Origin: a virus
DNA: 24,749 bases
Virus record (IMG/VR): IMGVR_UViG_3300042905_004733
Location: 1-24,749 of that record
Reading direction: 5' to 3' (one strand)
Below the pieces are notes generated by a model, which was not told the origin of the DNA, made no database searches, and saw only the letters and a list, made by a program, of their open reading frames with translations. Positions 7,680-14,964 of the stretch are shown piece after piece. Positions within the stretch are counted from its first letter, which is position 1. Each line of letters opens with the position of its first letter. Position numbers and translations under genes: made by a program.

Positions 7680-7937
7680 TCACCCGCCGGACTTCTTCAC
7701 CGAGCGCACGCGAACGACGCGAGGCCTTATCCTTGCCCATGTACCTGGCCCAAGGAAACCCCTCATCAGATCGCACTGCCTCCTGGCATCATCCTGGTGC
7801 TGCCACCTCGTAGCGACAGCCAGGAGTGGCTCGTAGTCGGTGGCCGCCAAGGTTCGTCCAGTGTCGTACGAGATGCCAGCCGACACGTAGAAGTCTCCAC
7901 CGCCCAGCGTGACCTTGATGACGTAGACGTCGCTCAT
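7680..7937 (-). CDS. Small unknown protein in the head-tail joining cluster
   Basis: This is an 85-residue basic protein, MSDVYVIKVTLGGGDFYVSA at its start, with a Lys/Arg-rich C-terminus (RIRPRVVRVRSVKK). No family is recognised. I chose the ATG at 7935-7937, since an in-frame ATG six codons upstream lies in the promoter-like element. There is no good Shine-Dalgarno, and a GACAGTCCGC-containing element at 7945-7972 ends only seven bases before this ATG. Leaderless translation is therefore possible. Its place between the DUF1320-like gene and the neck gene suggests a virion or assembly role. Confidence 0.65.
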   Translation of the reverse strand: MSDVYVIKVTLGGGDFYVSAGISYDTGRTLAATDYEPLLAVATRWQHQDDARRQCDLMRGFLGPGTWARIRPRVVRVRSVKKSGG

Positions 7938-7944
7938 GCCCGCC

Positions 7945-7972
7945 AACGTAGCCACCCGATGACAGTCCGCAA
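7945..7972 (-). promoter_or_regulatory. Promoter-like element carrying the GACAGTCCGC motif in inverted orientation
   Basis: The minus strand reads TTGCGG, 16 bases, TACGTT, then 7 bases to an ATG. The 10-mer GCGGACTGTC (7961-7970 on plus as GACAGTCCGC) starts inside the -35 position. The whole element aligns with the one at 22769-22796: TTG, CATCG, TGGCTAC, TTG and CGGG are at matching spacing. Confidence 0.35.
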
Positions 7973-7975
7973 CTC

Positions 7976-8446
7976 CTACCAGTCGCCGGTGTCGTCCCAG
8001 AACGCAGACGGGTCTTCACCCGCCTCCGCTGCCGCGACGGCCGTGGCCGTGTTGTTGTAGACCGCGCCGCCGTGGTTCGCCGGTGGGTCAGGCGCGCTCG
8101 GCGCCGTCCCGAGCATCGTCTCGCCCTTGCGGAGCCGGCAGAGGTCCTTCTCCGCCTGTTCCATGAGCTTCTCCCAGTTGTGGGAGGTCGCCGCCTCGGG
8201 GTGCCGCTGAATCGCGTACGCCATCGCGATGTCGAGCTCGAGCCGAATCACCTCGTTCGGGTACGGTGCCGTGAGCGGCAGCACTCCGAGCGGGGCCAGG
8301 TACGAGTCGACCTTCGACGACGCGTCCTCCAGCAGCTGGGCTACGGGGTCGTAGTCCGCGATGCCGTCGTTGTCGTCGTCGAGGATCCGCGCCATGAGGC
8401 TCGGGGAGACACGGTTCTCGAACTGCTTGCGCGTTGCTCTCGCCAT
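7976..8446 (-). CDS. Head-completion / adaptor protein, DUF1320 (Mu gp36-like)
   Basis: This is a 156-residue protein with the DUF1320 layout. It has an N-terminal RILDDDNDGIADYDPVAQLL, a helix with ASSKVDSYLAPLG, then RLELDIAMAYAIQRHPE, and LMEQAEKDLCRLRKGETML. Members are head-completion or adaptor proteins that bind the portal and prepare the head for the tail. The C-terminus is Ala/Pro-rich and ends AFWDDTGDW, an acidic aromatic tail. ATG is at 8444-8446 with GAGGGAG just upstream. It follows the major capsid, a small unknown gene and a micro-ORF, as in Mu-type operons. Confidence 0.82.
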   Translation of the reverse strand: MARATRKQFENRVSPSLMARILDDDNDGIADYDPVAQLLEDASSKVDSYLAPLGVLPLTAPYPNEVIRLELDIAMAYAIQRHPEAATSHNWEKLMEQAEKDLCRLRKGETMLGTAPSAPDPPANHGGAVYNNTATAVAAAEAGEDPSAFWDDTGDW

Positions 8447-8459
8447 GTCTCCCTCGGGC

Positions 8460-8528
8460 TCACGTCATCTTGATGGGCGAGTTCGGGTGCATCGGGTGAC
8501 GCTCGATGTCCGGCTGTTGCTCGGCCAT
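8460..8528 (-). CDS. Candidate 22-residue micro-ORF
   Basis: The ORF reads MAEQQPDIERHPMHPNSPIK then MT and stops at 8460-8462. Its ATG overlaps the TGA of the upstream gene as TGATG, the same coupling used elsewhere in this operon. It fills the gap to the DUF1320-like gene almost exactly. It has no independent ribosome site, so translation would depend on re-initiation. It could be chance; no family is recognised. Confidence 0.42.
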   Translation of the reverse strand: MAEQQPDIERHPMHPNSPIKMT

Positions 8529-8920
8529 CACTTCGACTCGACGGGCAGGAGGACGCCCATCTCCACGAGGCGCTCGAACTCCTCGCGCTTGCACTTGGTC
8601 GTGTCCACGACGAAGACCTCACCCGCCTTCAGGCTGAGCGAGTTCCAGTCGAGGCCACCATGGTCCCAGACGCGCGCGGTCGGCCCGAGAATGCCCGGTT
8701 CCGGCGGAGCATCGAGGCCTTTCGGAGGCTCGTGCCCGTGGGCCGGATCGTCGCACCCTTCGCACGGCGCAGACTCCGACGAGGCAGCCACCTTCGCGGC
8801 CTCCTCATCGGCAATCATCGCGTCGAGCTCGGCGTCTTCGGCGCTCTTGGCCGGCTCGTCGCCGAGCGGGAGGCTCTGCGCCTCCACGCCCGACGATGCC
8901 GCCTTGCCGCCCTTCGCCAT
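8528..8920 (-). CDS. Small virion-operon protein downstream of major capsid
   Basis: This is a 130-residue protein overlapping the capsid gene stop by one base (TGATG). Residues 1-75 are low-complexity, acidic and Ala-rich with DAELDAMIADEEAAK, plus a short CEGCDDPAHGH segment that might bind metal. Residues 80-130 look folded: WNSLSLKAGEVFVVDTTKCK, then EEFERLVEMGVLLPVE. Genes at this place often encode head-associated proteins with a short folded C-terminal domain. I do not recognise the family. The ATG is at 8918-8920; further in-frame sequence upstream overlaps the capsid gene and is not protein-like. Confidence 0.72.
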   Translation of the reverse strand: MAKGGKAASSGVEAQSLPLGDEPAKSAEDAELDAMIADEEAAKVAASSESAPCEGCDDPAHGHEPPKGLDAPPEPGILGPTARVWDHGGLDWNSLSLKAGEVFVVDTTKCKREEFERLVEMGVLLPVESK

Positions 8921-9999
8921 CAGGCGATGACCGCCTTGAGAAGGTACCCGGTGTCGGGGGCCACGACCTTCTCGTCGACCTCCCAACCCACCTTCGCGCG
9001 GTAGCCGCCCTTGACGCCCACCTCGGGATCGAACTGCTCCCAGGTGAACTTGTCCTCGAACTGGAACGTGTACCCGAAGGACGCGTGCCGGATGCCGGGC
9101 GACTGGGCGACGCGGACGATGCCGAAGTCCTTGCCCCAGATGCGACCGTACGAGGCCGACTGACCCTCGTTCGCCGTGTCCTCCCACGCGCCGCCGATGA
9201 GGAGCTCGTCGAGCTCGAAGTACTCGGCGAGCTGCGCAGCCGTCGGGAGACGGAGGCCGGACTGGTGCTTGAAGTCCGTGATGATCGTCGGGTGACGGCG
9301 GAGCTTGTTGAAGACCGCGCGCGAGGTGAAGCCCACGAGACGGCTCGGACCCTGAGCGGGGTTCCAGATCGCGTCACGGGCCGTAGCAATCGCCTCGGCC
9401 GGGCTCTCGGTGTAGGTCGAGTAGTCCGACCACTGCGTGGTGCCGGACTTCGTCGCCGTGTTGCCGGCGTAGTTCGCCGCGGTCGTCAGGACCGTCGCGT
9501 GACGCTTCTCCTGCGCCAGCGCGAGCTGGTCGTTGATGAGCGCCACGAGGTCGACCATCTCGTTGAGCGGCGCGTCCTGGTTGTGGAGCTCCGACGCGTC
9601 GATCGTGTTCGCGAGCGCGTACGGCTTGACCGAGTAGTTGTCGGTCGAGCGGTTCGCGTTGACCTCGTTCGCGGTCGAGCGGTTCGACATCGAGTCGTCC
9701 GGCGTCGCGAGGATGTCGCGCTTCGAGTACTTGAAGAAGGTGTTGCTCTTCTTCGGCACCATCACGGTCGGCATCAGGCGCGAGCCGATGAAGTCCTCGT
9801 TGCGGTACTGGACCGAGATCGAGGAGAGCGTCGAGTCGACGTGCGTCGCGCCCGAGAGCGCCTTGAGACGCACGAGAGCCTCGTTCGCCTTGTCGACCTT
9901 CTGCTTGACGTCGGCGTCGCCGCGGGCCGCGCGCTCGAGAAGCTCTTTCACGCGCTTGATGACGCCAACCTTCGAGGCGTTGCTGTCGAATCTGGACAT
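8920..9999 (-). CDS. Major capsid protein
   Basis: This is a 359-residue protein, the expected size of an HK97-fold coat protein, directly after the decoration protein gene and preceding the head-completion genes. An N-terminal helical arm (residues 10-50) is followed by the segment VDSTLSSISVQYRNEDFIGS and by MPTVMVPKKSNTFFKYSKRD. This opening is common in phage coat proteins. The middle has a helix with DLVALINDQLALAQEKRHAT, and the end has strands rich in Phe/Tyr (ASFGYTFQFEDKFTWEQFDP). ATG is at 9997-9999 with AAGGA nine bases upstream, a strong site fitting an abundant protein. Coat identity is confident from size, order and style; I see no single catalytic marker. Confidence 0.86.
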   Translation of the reverse strand: MSRFDSNASKVGVIKRVKELLERAARGDADVKQKVDKANEALVRLKALSGATHVDSTLSSISVQYRNEDFIGSRLMPTVMVPKKSNTFFKYSKRDILATPDDSMSNRSTANEVNANRSTDNYSVKPYALANTIDASELHNQDAPLNEMVDLVALINDQLALAQEKRHATVLTTAANYAGNTATKSGTTQWSDYSTYTESPAEAIATARDAIWNPAQGPSRLVGFTSRAVFNKLRRHPTIITDFKHQSGLRLPTAAQLAEYFELDELLIGGAWEDTANEGQSASYGRIWGKDFGIVRVAQSPGIRHASFGYTFQFEDKFTWEQFDPEVGVKGGYRAKVGWEVDEKVVAPDTGYLLKAVIA

Positions 10000-10029
10000 G
10001 ATGCGGAATCCTTTTCTTGGGTGAGCGCC

Positions 10030-10057
10030 ACCGCCCGACGCGCCTCTCTTGGGCGGT
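10030..10057 (-). other. Hairpin in the leader of the major capsid gene
   Basis: A perfect seven-base inverted repeat (ACCGCCC / GGGCGGT) has a 14-base loop, about 30 bases upstream of the capsid ATG. There is no T-run, so it is not a classical terminator. It could protect the 5' end of capsid mRNA or affect readthrough. The rest of the 136-base gap (10000-10135) holds only a repeated TGACGTCGA. Confidence 0.35.
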
Positions 10058-10135
10058 CGGGTGCGGTGCGCATCGGGTGGTGGGCTCGACGTCAGGGCGA
10101 ATGCGCGTCGACGTCACACGCGCGTGGGTTGCGAC

Positions 10136-10546
10136 TCAGGCCGTCGACTTCGGGGTCGCGACACCGATGAGAAGCCCGACGAGGTCGCCAGCGACACCCG
10201 ACTGCATGAACTTCCCGCGGAGTCGACGAACCGTGGTGCCGTCGGCGATCGCCTGGTCGGTGTGGCCGTTGGCGACCGTGACGGCGTAGGCGCCGCGCGT
10301 CGCGCCGCCGGTGCCGACCACGACCGGAACGACAGCGAGTCCGTCCAGGAGAACGGAGACCTTCTGCCCGGCCGCCGCGGTATTGAGGGCGATACCAATG
10401 CCGTCCTCACCCGCACCGCAGTTCTGGCACTCGTCGTCCGCCGAGGCGAACTTGACGCTGTAGCCCTTCGTCGCGGCCTGTCCGGACGCGACGGTGAACT
10501 CCTGGATGCAGGCGTTGTCGATCTTCATGTGTGCACGAGTGGCCAT
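10136..10546 (-). CDS. Capsid decoration (cement) protein, DUF2190-like
   Basis: This is a 136-residue protein between the protease/scaffold gene and the major capsid gene, the usual place for head decoration proteins. It is strand-rich with many Gly, Ala and Val: QEFTVASGQAATKGYSVKFA, AAAGQKVSVLLDGLAVVPVV, and TPKSTA at the end. The pattern of a KGxxVxxA segment followed by GIALNTAAAGQKVSVLLDG is that of DUF2190-type cement proteins, which stabilise expanded capsids. ATG is at 10544-10546, with GAAAGG eight bases upstream. A CxNC pair (ECQNCGAGEDG) lies in one loop. Confidence 0.75.
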   Translation of the reverse strand: MATRAHMKIDNACIQEFTVASGQAATKGYSVKFASADDECQNCGAGEDGIGIALNTAAAGQKVSVLLDGLAVVPVVVGTGGATRGAYAVTVANGHTDQAIADGTTVRRLRGKFMQSGVAGDLVGLLIGVATPKSTA

Positions 10547-10663
10547 TGCTGAAGCCTTTCAAGGCAATGCGTCGCCGCCCGTGCTGGCCACCTTGGCCGT
10601 CGGTTCCGCTCGACGCGTTTTGGATTCTGGTGACGCCGACTCAGTCAGCGCCGGAGTTGTGGG

Positions 10664-11167
10664 TCAGATGAGATCGGCGAGGTCCGAGGAGCCTTCGCCA
10701 CGCGGCGAGTCCGAAGACACGTCGCCGATGAGATCCGCGAGGTCGCCCGAGGTCGGCAGCGTCGCGACGTCCTTCGTCGCCACGATGGGGCCGCCGAGGA
10801 TGTTGAGGTCCGCGAGACCCTTCACGATGCCGTCGTAGAGGGCCTTGTCCTTGCGAGCGAGCGAGAGGAACTCGTCCTTCTGCGCAGGGGTGATCTTCAC
10901 GCCGACAATGCCGTCGACCTCGCGAACGAGGAGCTCGTCCGTGGCCTTCGCCACCTGCTCACGAAGCGAGACGGCCTCCTTCTCGGCGGCCTCCGCTCGC
11001 GCGGCGTTCTCGGTCGCCTTGGCGGTCGCCTCCGCGAGAGCCTTCGCGCTCACGTCGAGGTCGGCCTTGGCCTTCTCGAGCGACTTGGTCGCGGCCTCGA
11101 ACTCCGACCTGATGCCCGTGAGCTCCGCGTCCTTCGCCGCGAGCGCCTTCTTCGTCTCTTCGTCCAT
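10664..11167 (-). CDS. Nested scaffold protein from internal start in the protease gene
   Basis: An in-frame ATG at 11165-11167 is preceded by AGGAG with six bases between, an ideal ribosome site inside coding sequence. It lies exactly where the protease domain ends and the coiled coil begins. The product would be 167 residues: an acidic start (MDEETKKALAAKDAEL), a long coiled coil and the C-terminal DLADLI repeat. Nested in-frame scaffolds are known from lambda (C/Nu3) and Mu (I/Z). The ribosome site and domain boundary are visible; production of the short form is inferred. Confidence 0.65.
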   Translation of the reverse strand: MDEETKKALAAKDAELTGIRSEFEAATKSLEKAKADLDVSAKALAEATAKATENAARAEAAEKEAVSLREQVAKATDELLVREVDGIVGVKITPAQKDEFLSLARKDKALYDGIVKGLADLNILGGPIVATKDVATLPTSGDLADLIGDVSSDSPRGEGSSDLADLI

Positions 11168-11800
11168 CTGCTTCTCCTGCGTGACGGGCGAGCCGTCGGT
11201 CTTGGTCAGCGACGCCTGGAGCGCCTTGCCGATTGCCACCGCCCGCATCTTCGCGAGCGCTTCGTGATTCGCCGGCACCGGCGTCACGCTGATTTCTCGG
11301 AGGCTGTTCCCGTACAGGACCAGCACCTCCACGCCGTTGCGCTTCTCCCATCGGTAGTCGCGCGGGATGAACCCAACCGACACCGCGCGGAGGAAGCCGC
11401 CCTGCACCATCTTCCACACGCGCTCCGCCTCGGGGTTCATCTCCTCCGTGGCGAATTCGATCGTGCACTCGAGCCGACCATTCCGGACCATCACGTCCGT
11501 CGACCGACCGATCGGAAGCTCGCGCGACTTGTGCGCGAACAGCGCCACCGGGTTCGACCGGTAGATGTCGAGCTCCCACGTGCTCTGGTCGACGATCTCG
11601 TTGTACGAGTCGATCGCATCCGTCGACGCGACGAAGTCCGCCGTGCGCTTCTCGGCGTTGATGCCCTTCAGCGTGATGCCGAGGGTGACGATGCCGTCAT
11701 CCCCCATCGACGCCGGGGTGGCGTTCACCTCTCCCATGGGGAGCCTCACCTTCGCCCGTAAAGGGCCCTTGGCGCGCGTTTGCCGCGCGGTCGTTGTCAT
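10664..11800 (-). CDS. HK97-family prohead protease fused to scaffold domain
   Basis: The N-terminal half is a prohead maturation protease. ALFAHKSRELPIGRS carries the catalytic His (about residue 90), RAVSVGF the catalytic Ser (about 141), followed by SLREISVTPVPAN. The C-terminal half (about 215-330) is a long Ala/Glu/Lys coiled coil typical of scaffolds, and the end carries two DLADLI copies. In vivo the scaffold would organise coat assembly and then be cleaved. I chose ATG at 11798-11800, with GAGG nine bases upstream. A GTG at 11846-11848 overlapping the portal stop (GTGA) is a real alternative, adding 16 residues of less protein-like sequence. An internal start gives a free scaffold. 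Confidence 0.88.
   Translation of the reverse strand: MTTTARQTRAKGPLRAKVRLPMGEVNATPASMGDDGIVTLGITLKGINAEKRTADFVASTDAIDSYNEIVDQSTWELDIYRSNPVALFAHKSRELPIGRSTDVMVRNGRLECTIEFATEEMNPEAERVWKMVQGGFLRAVSVGFIPRDYRWEKRNGVEVLVLYGNSLREISVTPVPANHEALAKMRAVAIGKALQASLTKTDGSPVTQEKQMDEETKKALAAKDAELTGIRSEFEAATKSLEKAKADLDVSAKALAEATAKATENAARAEAAEKEAVSLREQVAKATDELLVREVDGIVGVKITPAQKDEFLSLARKDKALYDGIVKGLADLNILGGPIVATKDVATLPTSGDLADLIGDVSSDSPRGEGSSDLADLI
10667..10744. repeat. 60-base tandem repeat encoding DLADLI at the scaffold C-terminus
   Basis: The plus strand carries GATGAGATCGGCGAGGTC at 10667-10684 and the same 18-mer with one mismatch at 10727-10744, exactly 60 bases apart. Both encode DLADLI in frame, 20 residues apart, and the second ends the protein. 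The bases between the copies are not alike, so only this peptide is duplicated. Confidence 0.7.
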
Positions 11801-11844
11801 GCTCCAGGACCTCGCGCGTCTCGTGTTCTGGGCGCATTGCCCGG

Positions 11845-13311
11845 TCACGCAGCGGCAGGTTCCTCGATGTCCTCGGCCGTGGGCGCATCCTCACCATCAC
11901 CTTCGGTCGGCGGCGGCTCGCCACCATCGTCGCTCGGCTCCGGGTCGGGCGTGTCATCCGTCTCCGGAGCCTCCGCCGTTCCGCCCATGACCATGATCTC
12001 GTCGTCCTCGTCAGGCTCCGGCGCACCGATGCGCGCTCGTGCCCACGCTTGCGGGATCTTCAGTCCGGCCTCGACCAGCTTCGCGATGCCAGGCCCGAAC
12101 TTGTCCACCTCGACCAGGTCGGGGAGCACGAACTCGAACTTGGGCACCATGACCTTCTTGCCGAAGTTCAGGTGAATCATCGGACGAATCAGGTCGCGCG
12201 TGATGCACGCAGCAAGCTGCCTCGCTCGCGAGCGGAGGATCGTCCGAGAGACGCCCTTGTGTACGCTCGCCTGCGCGTAACCCGACGACGAAGAGGACTG
12301 TACCGTCTCCGTCGCGCCGAGCACCGCCTTTGACATCTCCATCGCAACGACGTTGAAGAGCTCCGCGTGAGTCGGTCGCGACGATGAACCACCCGAGCCA
12401 CCCGCCCACTCCACCTTGAAGTTCGTCGACGACGCCAGCACCGCGGACCCCGTCGTGACGAGGTCGCTCATCACCGTCTTGAGGTTCTCGATGTCCGGCT
12501 CGCTCGCGCCCTTCTCGTAGTACCCGATGCGCCACGGCTTCCACGAAAGCTCCGCCGTCCTGAGCCAGTCCGAGACCGACCAGTTGCGGAAGAGCGCGCA
12601 CCACATCAGGACGCGACCGAGGCCCTCTCGGACCGGAACGTCACCGTTCACGCGAGGCTGAAAGACCACGAACCGATTCGGGTACTCGACCTGAATCTGA
12701 ACGCCGTGGTAGCCCGTAGACTCGTCTCGCCACACGAAGGCGGAATCGCCCTGCCGATAGCCGAATCGTCGCGCTGACAGCAGGTAGAAACCGCGCGGCG
12801 ATAGGTACCCGAGGGAGTCCTTCCCCCACGCGGTCTCCGTCACACCGTGGCCGTAGTAGAACGCTCCCGCGAGGTGCGGGATGATGTCCTGAAACCCGCG
12901 CGTCTCGTCGGGCGAAGAGCCCGTGCACGCACGAAGGGTCTCCTCCGCCCACTCCTTCGCCTTGCGGTCACGACGGCGCGCCGTGTCGGGCAGCGTAAGC
13001 TGCCACGGTAGCTCTCCGATCGACTCCTCGGCCTGCGACAGAACGCCGTGAAGGTGGCCGTCTTTCTGCCGAGACTCGTTCAGGAGGTCGATGAACGGTG
13101 CCAGGTCTCCCGAGTCCGCCGTGCGGATGATCTGCGAGAGACGCATGGGCGTCATACCGCCACCGATGCGCTGGTACTGGTGCCAGATCGCCTGGTCCTG
13201 CACCACGCGAGACGTCATCCCCACGCGCTGCCCCTGGGCGCGCTCGATGGCTTCGGATACTCCGAAGGCCCTCGACACCGCCGAGAGTGCTTTGGTGAGG
13301 TACGCTCGCAT
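11845..13311 (-). CDS. Portal protein, DUF935 (Mu gp29-like)
   Basis: This 488-residue protein forms the dodecameric portal through which DNA enters and leaves the head. It shows the DUF935 pattern: FIDLLNESRQKDGHLHGVLS at about 73-92 followed by GELPWQL. It then has MWCALFRNWSVSDWLRTAEL at about 236-255 and KPWRIGYYEKGA, where the family has its conserved 'WxxYFKNFxxxDWxxFxExyGxPxRxGxY'-like segment. The last 55 residues are an acidic, Pro/Asp/Glu-rich tail, probably disordered. ATG is at 13309-13311, directly after the TGA of the large terminase. No Mu F-like head morphogenesis gene follows; the protease comes next, which differs from Mu itself. Confidence 0.9.
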   Translation of the reverse strand: MRAYLTKALSAVSRAFGVSEAIERAQGQRVGMTSRVVQDQAIWHQYQRIGGGMTPMRLSQIIRTADSGDLAPFIDLLNESRQKDGHLHGVLSQAEESIGELPWQLTLPDTARRRDRKAKEWAEETLRACTGSSPDETRGFQDIIPHLAGAFYYGHGVTETAWGKDSLGYLSPRGFYLLSARRFGYRQGDSAFVWRDESTGYHGVQIQVEYPNRFVVFQPRVNGDVPVREGLGRVLMWCALFRNWSVSDWLRTAELSWKPWRIGYYEKGASEPDIENLKTVMSDLVTTGSAVLASSTNFKVEWAGGSGGSSSRPTHAELFNVVAMEMSKAVLGATETVQSSSSSGYAQASVHKGVSRTILRSRARQLAACITRDLIRPMIHLNFGKKVMVPKFEFVLPDLVEVDKFGPGIAKLVEAGLKIPQAWARARIGAPEPDEDDEIMVMGGTAEAPETDDTPDPEPSDDGGEPPPTEGDGEDAPTAEDIEEPAAA

Positions 13312-14964
13312 TCAGAATCCTCTGTCGGAGCCCCATCGCCCCGCGTTGCTCTTTGCCGCTGCCGGCGACATCGTCATGACCAGCGGCATCGACTGCGCCG
13401 AGTACACCGCGAGACACCCAGCGTCCGCTCGGTCCGGCGACCGGTTGAGCCGCTTCTTCGTGTCGTCCTTCGGCTCGACCACCTTCCGACCGCGAGGGTC
13501 GAACTTGTAGGTGGGAGTCAGCAGCTCCGATTCGAGCTTGCCGTCTTCCTCGCCCGCCATCGGGAAGATCGCTCCGCCGTCCTTAAGCCACTCCGGGAAC
13601 CCAAACCACAACTGCGACCGCATGTTGGGGAAGTGCTCCTCGTCGTCCGCCTTCGTCGACACGTTGATCTCGATGACCTCGATCTCCGACCGGTACGGCT
13701 CGACCTTCCGCAGTGTGTCCACCACGCCAGATCCCCACCCGCCGGTGCCGTCGATCTTCACTCGCGCCCGAGGCTCTCCGCTCTGGCGATGCATCCGCAC
13801 CACCGCGAGAATCGCCCCAGCAACCTCGATACTGTCGGCACCCGACCGCGTCTCGTACGGCAGAAGGTAGCGACCTCGACGCGGACAGATGACCGTCGAG
13901 TCATCGCCGAACCGCGCCACGTCGACACCGACCTCAAGAGGCCCATCACTCGGCCCAAAGAGCCGCGCGACCTCCTCATTCGATAGCCCCACCACACGGC
14001 CCGTCCCGTCCGTTGTTGGGTCGGCCATCTTCTGCGCGCAGAGTCGTCGGAACGCCTCCGCGAGGAACCGCTCCTTCGCCGCGTCAAGCTGCGCAAGCGA
14101 CACCACCGAGTTGACCGCCGAGCTCGGGAACTGCCCCAAGATGCGGATGCGGAACCACGGCGAGTCGCGACCAGCGTCCTTCTCTTTGCGCTGGATCGTC
14201 TCAGGCCTCATCAGCCCAGGGAACTCGTCGGCGTACTTCGACGCTTCCTCCGACGAGAGCGCGAACTTCTTCCACGTCGCCGCGCTCCGGTGGAACGCAT
14301 CGAAGAAGAAGCCGCTCGGCTGCGTCGGATTCGAGATCGCCAAGAGCCGCCCGAACTTCGATCCGCCGAGGTTGCCCTCGATGGCGTCAAAGATCGTGTT
14401 CGAGAAGCCCGAAGCTTCGTCGATGACGTACATCAACGTCGCGCCGGACGTGCCGGCCATGTTCTCACTCTTCGTGTCCGTGACCGAGAAGCCGATGATC
14501 TGGCGACCATCCTTGAAACGCATACCGCCCGCTGGCGTCTTCGCCGGCGATGCCCCGAGCGGCCGAGCCGCGCCGTTGCACACGTTGCGGAGCTCGTTCC
14601 AGAGGATCTCTCGCACCTGCCTCGCCGTCGGCGCGGTCATGATGACCTTCGCCCCCTCGAAGCAGCACACGAACCAAAGCGCCGCAAACACCACCAAGCG
14701 CGACTTGCCGCACTTCTGCCCCGACCGAATCGCGATCCGATCGCTCCCCACCACCGACCGGAGGATCTCCTCCTGCATCGGCCAGAGTCGGCAGTTCAGC
14801 ACGTCCCGCACGAACCCAACCGGATCCTCGCGGTACTCCGCAAAAGCCTCAGGTCCCTTCGGGATCCTCCCAGCCAACTTCGCCTGCTTCTGCCTCGCTA
14901 TCTCCTTCAGCCTCGTCGCCGCTAGTCTCGCCAGAAGCGATCGCGAGGACGCGTTCGTAGACAT
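13312..14964 (-). CDS. terL: Terminase large subunit
   Basis: This is a 550-residue DNA packaging motor with ATPase and nuclease domains. Walker A is RSGQKCGKS (about residues 80-88), and Walker B is LMYVIDEAS (about 177-185). The nuclease domain has VGVDVARFGDDSTV (Asp about 348), KIDGTGGWGSGVVD (Asp about 405) and RSPDRADAG near the C-terminus. All expected acidic positions are present, so it should be active. The start is ATG at 14962-14964, with AAGGAA upstream; a GTG one codon earlier is possible. It overlaps the small subunit gene by 116 bases in another frame. It translocates DNA through the portal encoded next. Confidence 0.94.
   Translation of the reverse strand: MSTNASSRSLLARLAATRLKEIARQKQAKLAGRIPKGPEAFAEYREDPVGFVRDVLNCRLWPMQEEILRSVVGSDRIAIRSGQKCGKSRLVVFAALWFVCCFEGAKVIMTAPTARQVREILWNELRNVCNGAARPLGASPAKTPAGGMRFKDGRQIIGFSVTDTKSENMAGTSGATLMYVIDEASGFSNTIFDAIEGNLGGSKFGRLLAISNPTQPSGFFFDAFHRSAATWKKFALSSEEASKYADEFPGLMRPETIQRKEKDAGRDSPWFRIRILGQFPSSAVNSVVSLAQLDAAKERFLAEAFRRLCAQKMADPTTDGTGRVVGLSNEEVARLFGPSDGPLEVGVDVARFGDDSTVICPRRGRYLLPYETRSGADSIEVAGAILAVVRMHRQSGEPRARVKIDGTGGWGSGVVDTLRKVEPYRSEIEVIEINVSTKADDEEHFPNMRSQLWFGFPEWLKDGGAIFPMAGEEDGKLESELLTPTYKFDPRGRKVVEPKDDTKKRLNRSPDRADAGCLAVYSAQSMPLVMTMSPAAAKSNAGRWGSDRGF

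Noticed and set aside
10000-10135. Small gene in the gap between decoration and capsid genes
   Set aside because: Open frames here are Arg/Pro/His-rich and run into the capsid gene out of frame. Only a hairpin and a short repeat are supported.
8896-10170. Plus-strand open frame of 424 codons opposite the major capsid gene
   Set aside because: It has the same shadow composition, and its phase mirrors the codon structure of the capsid gene.
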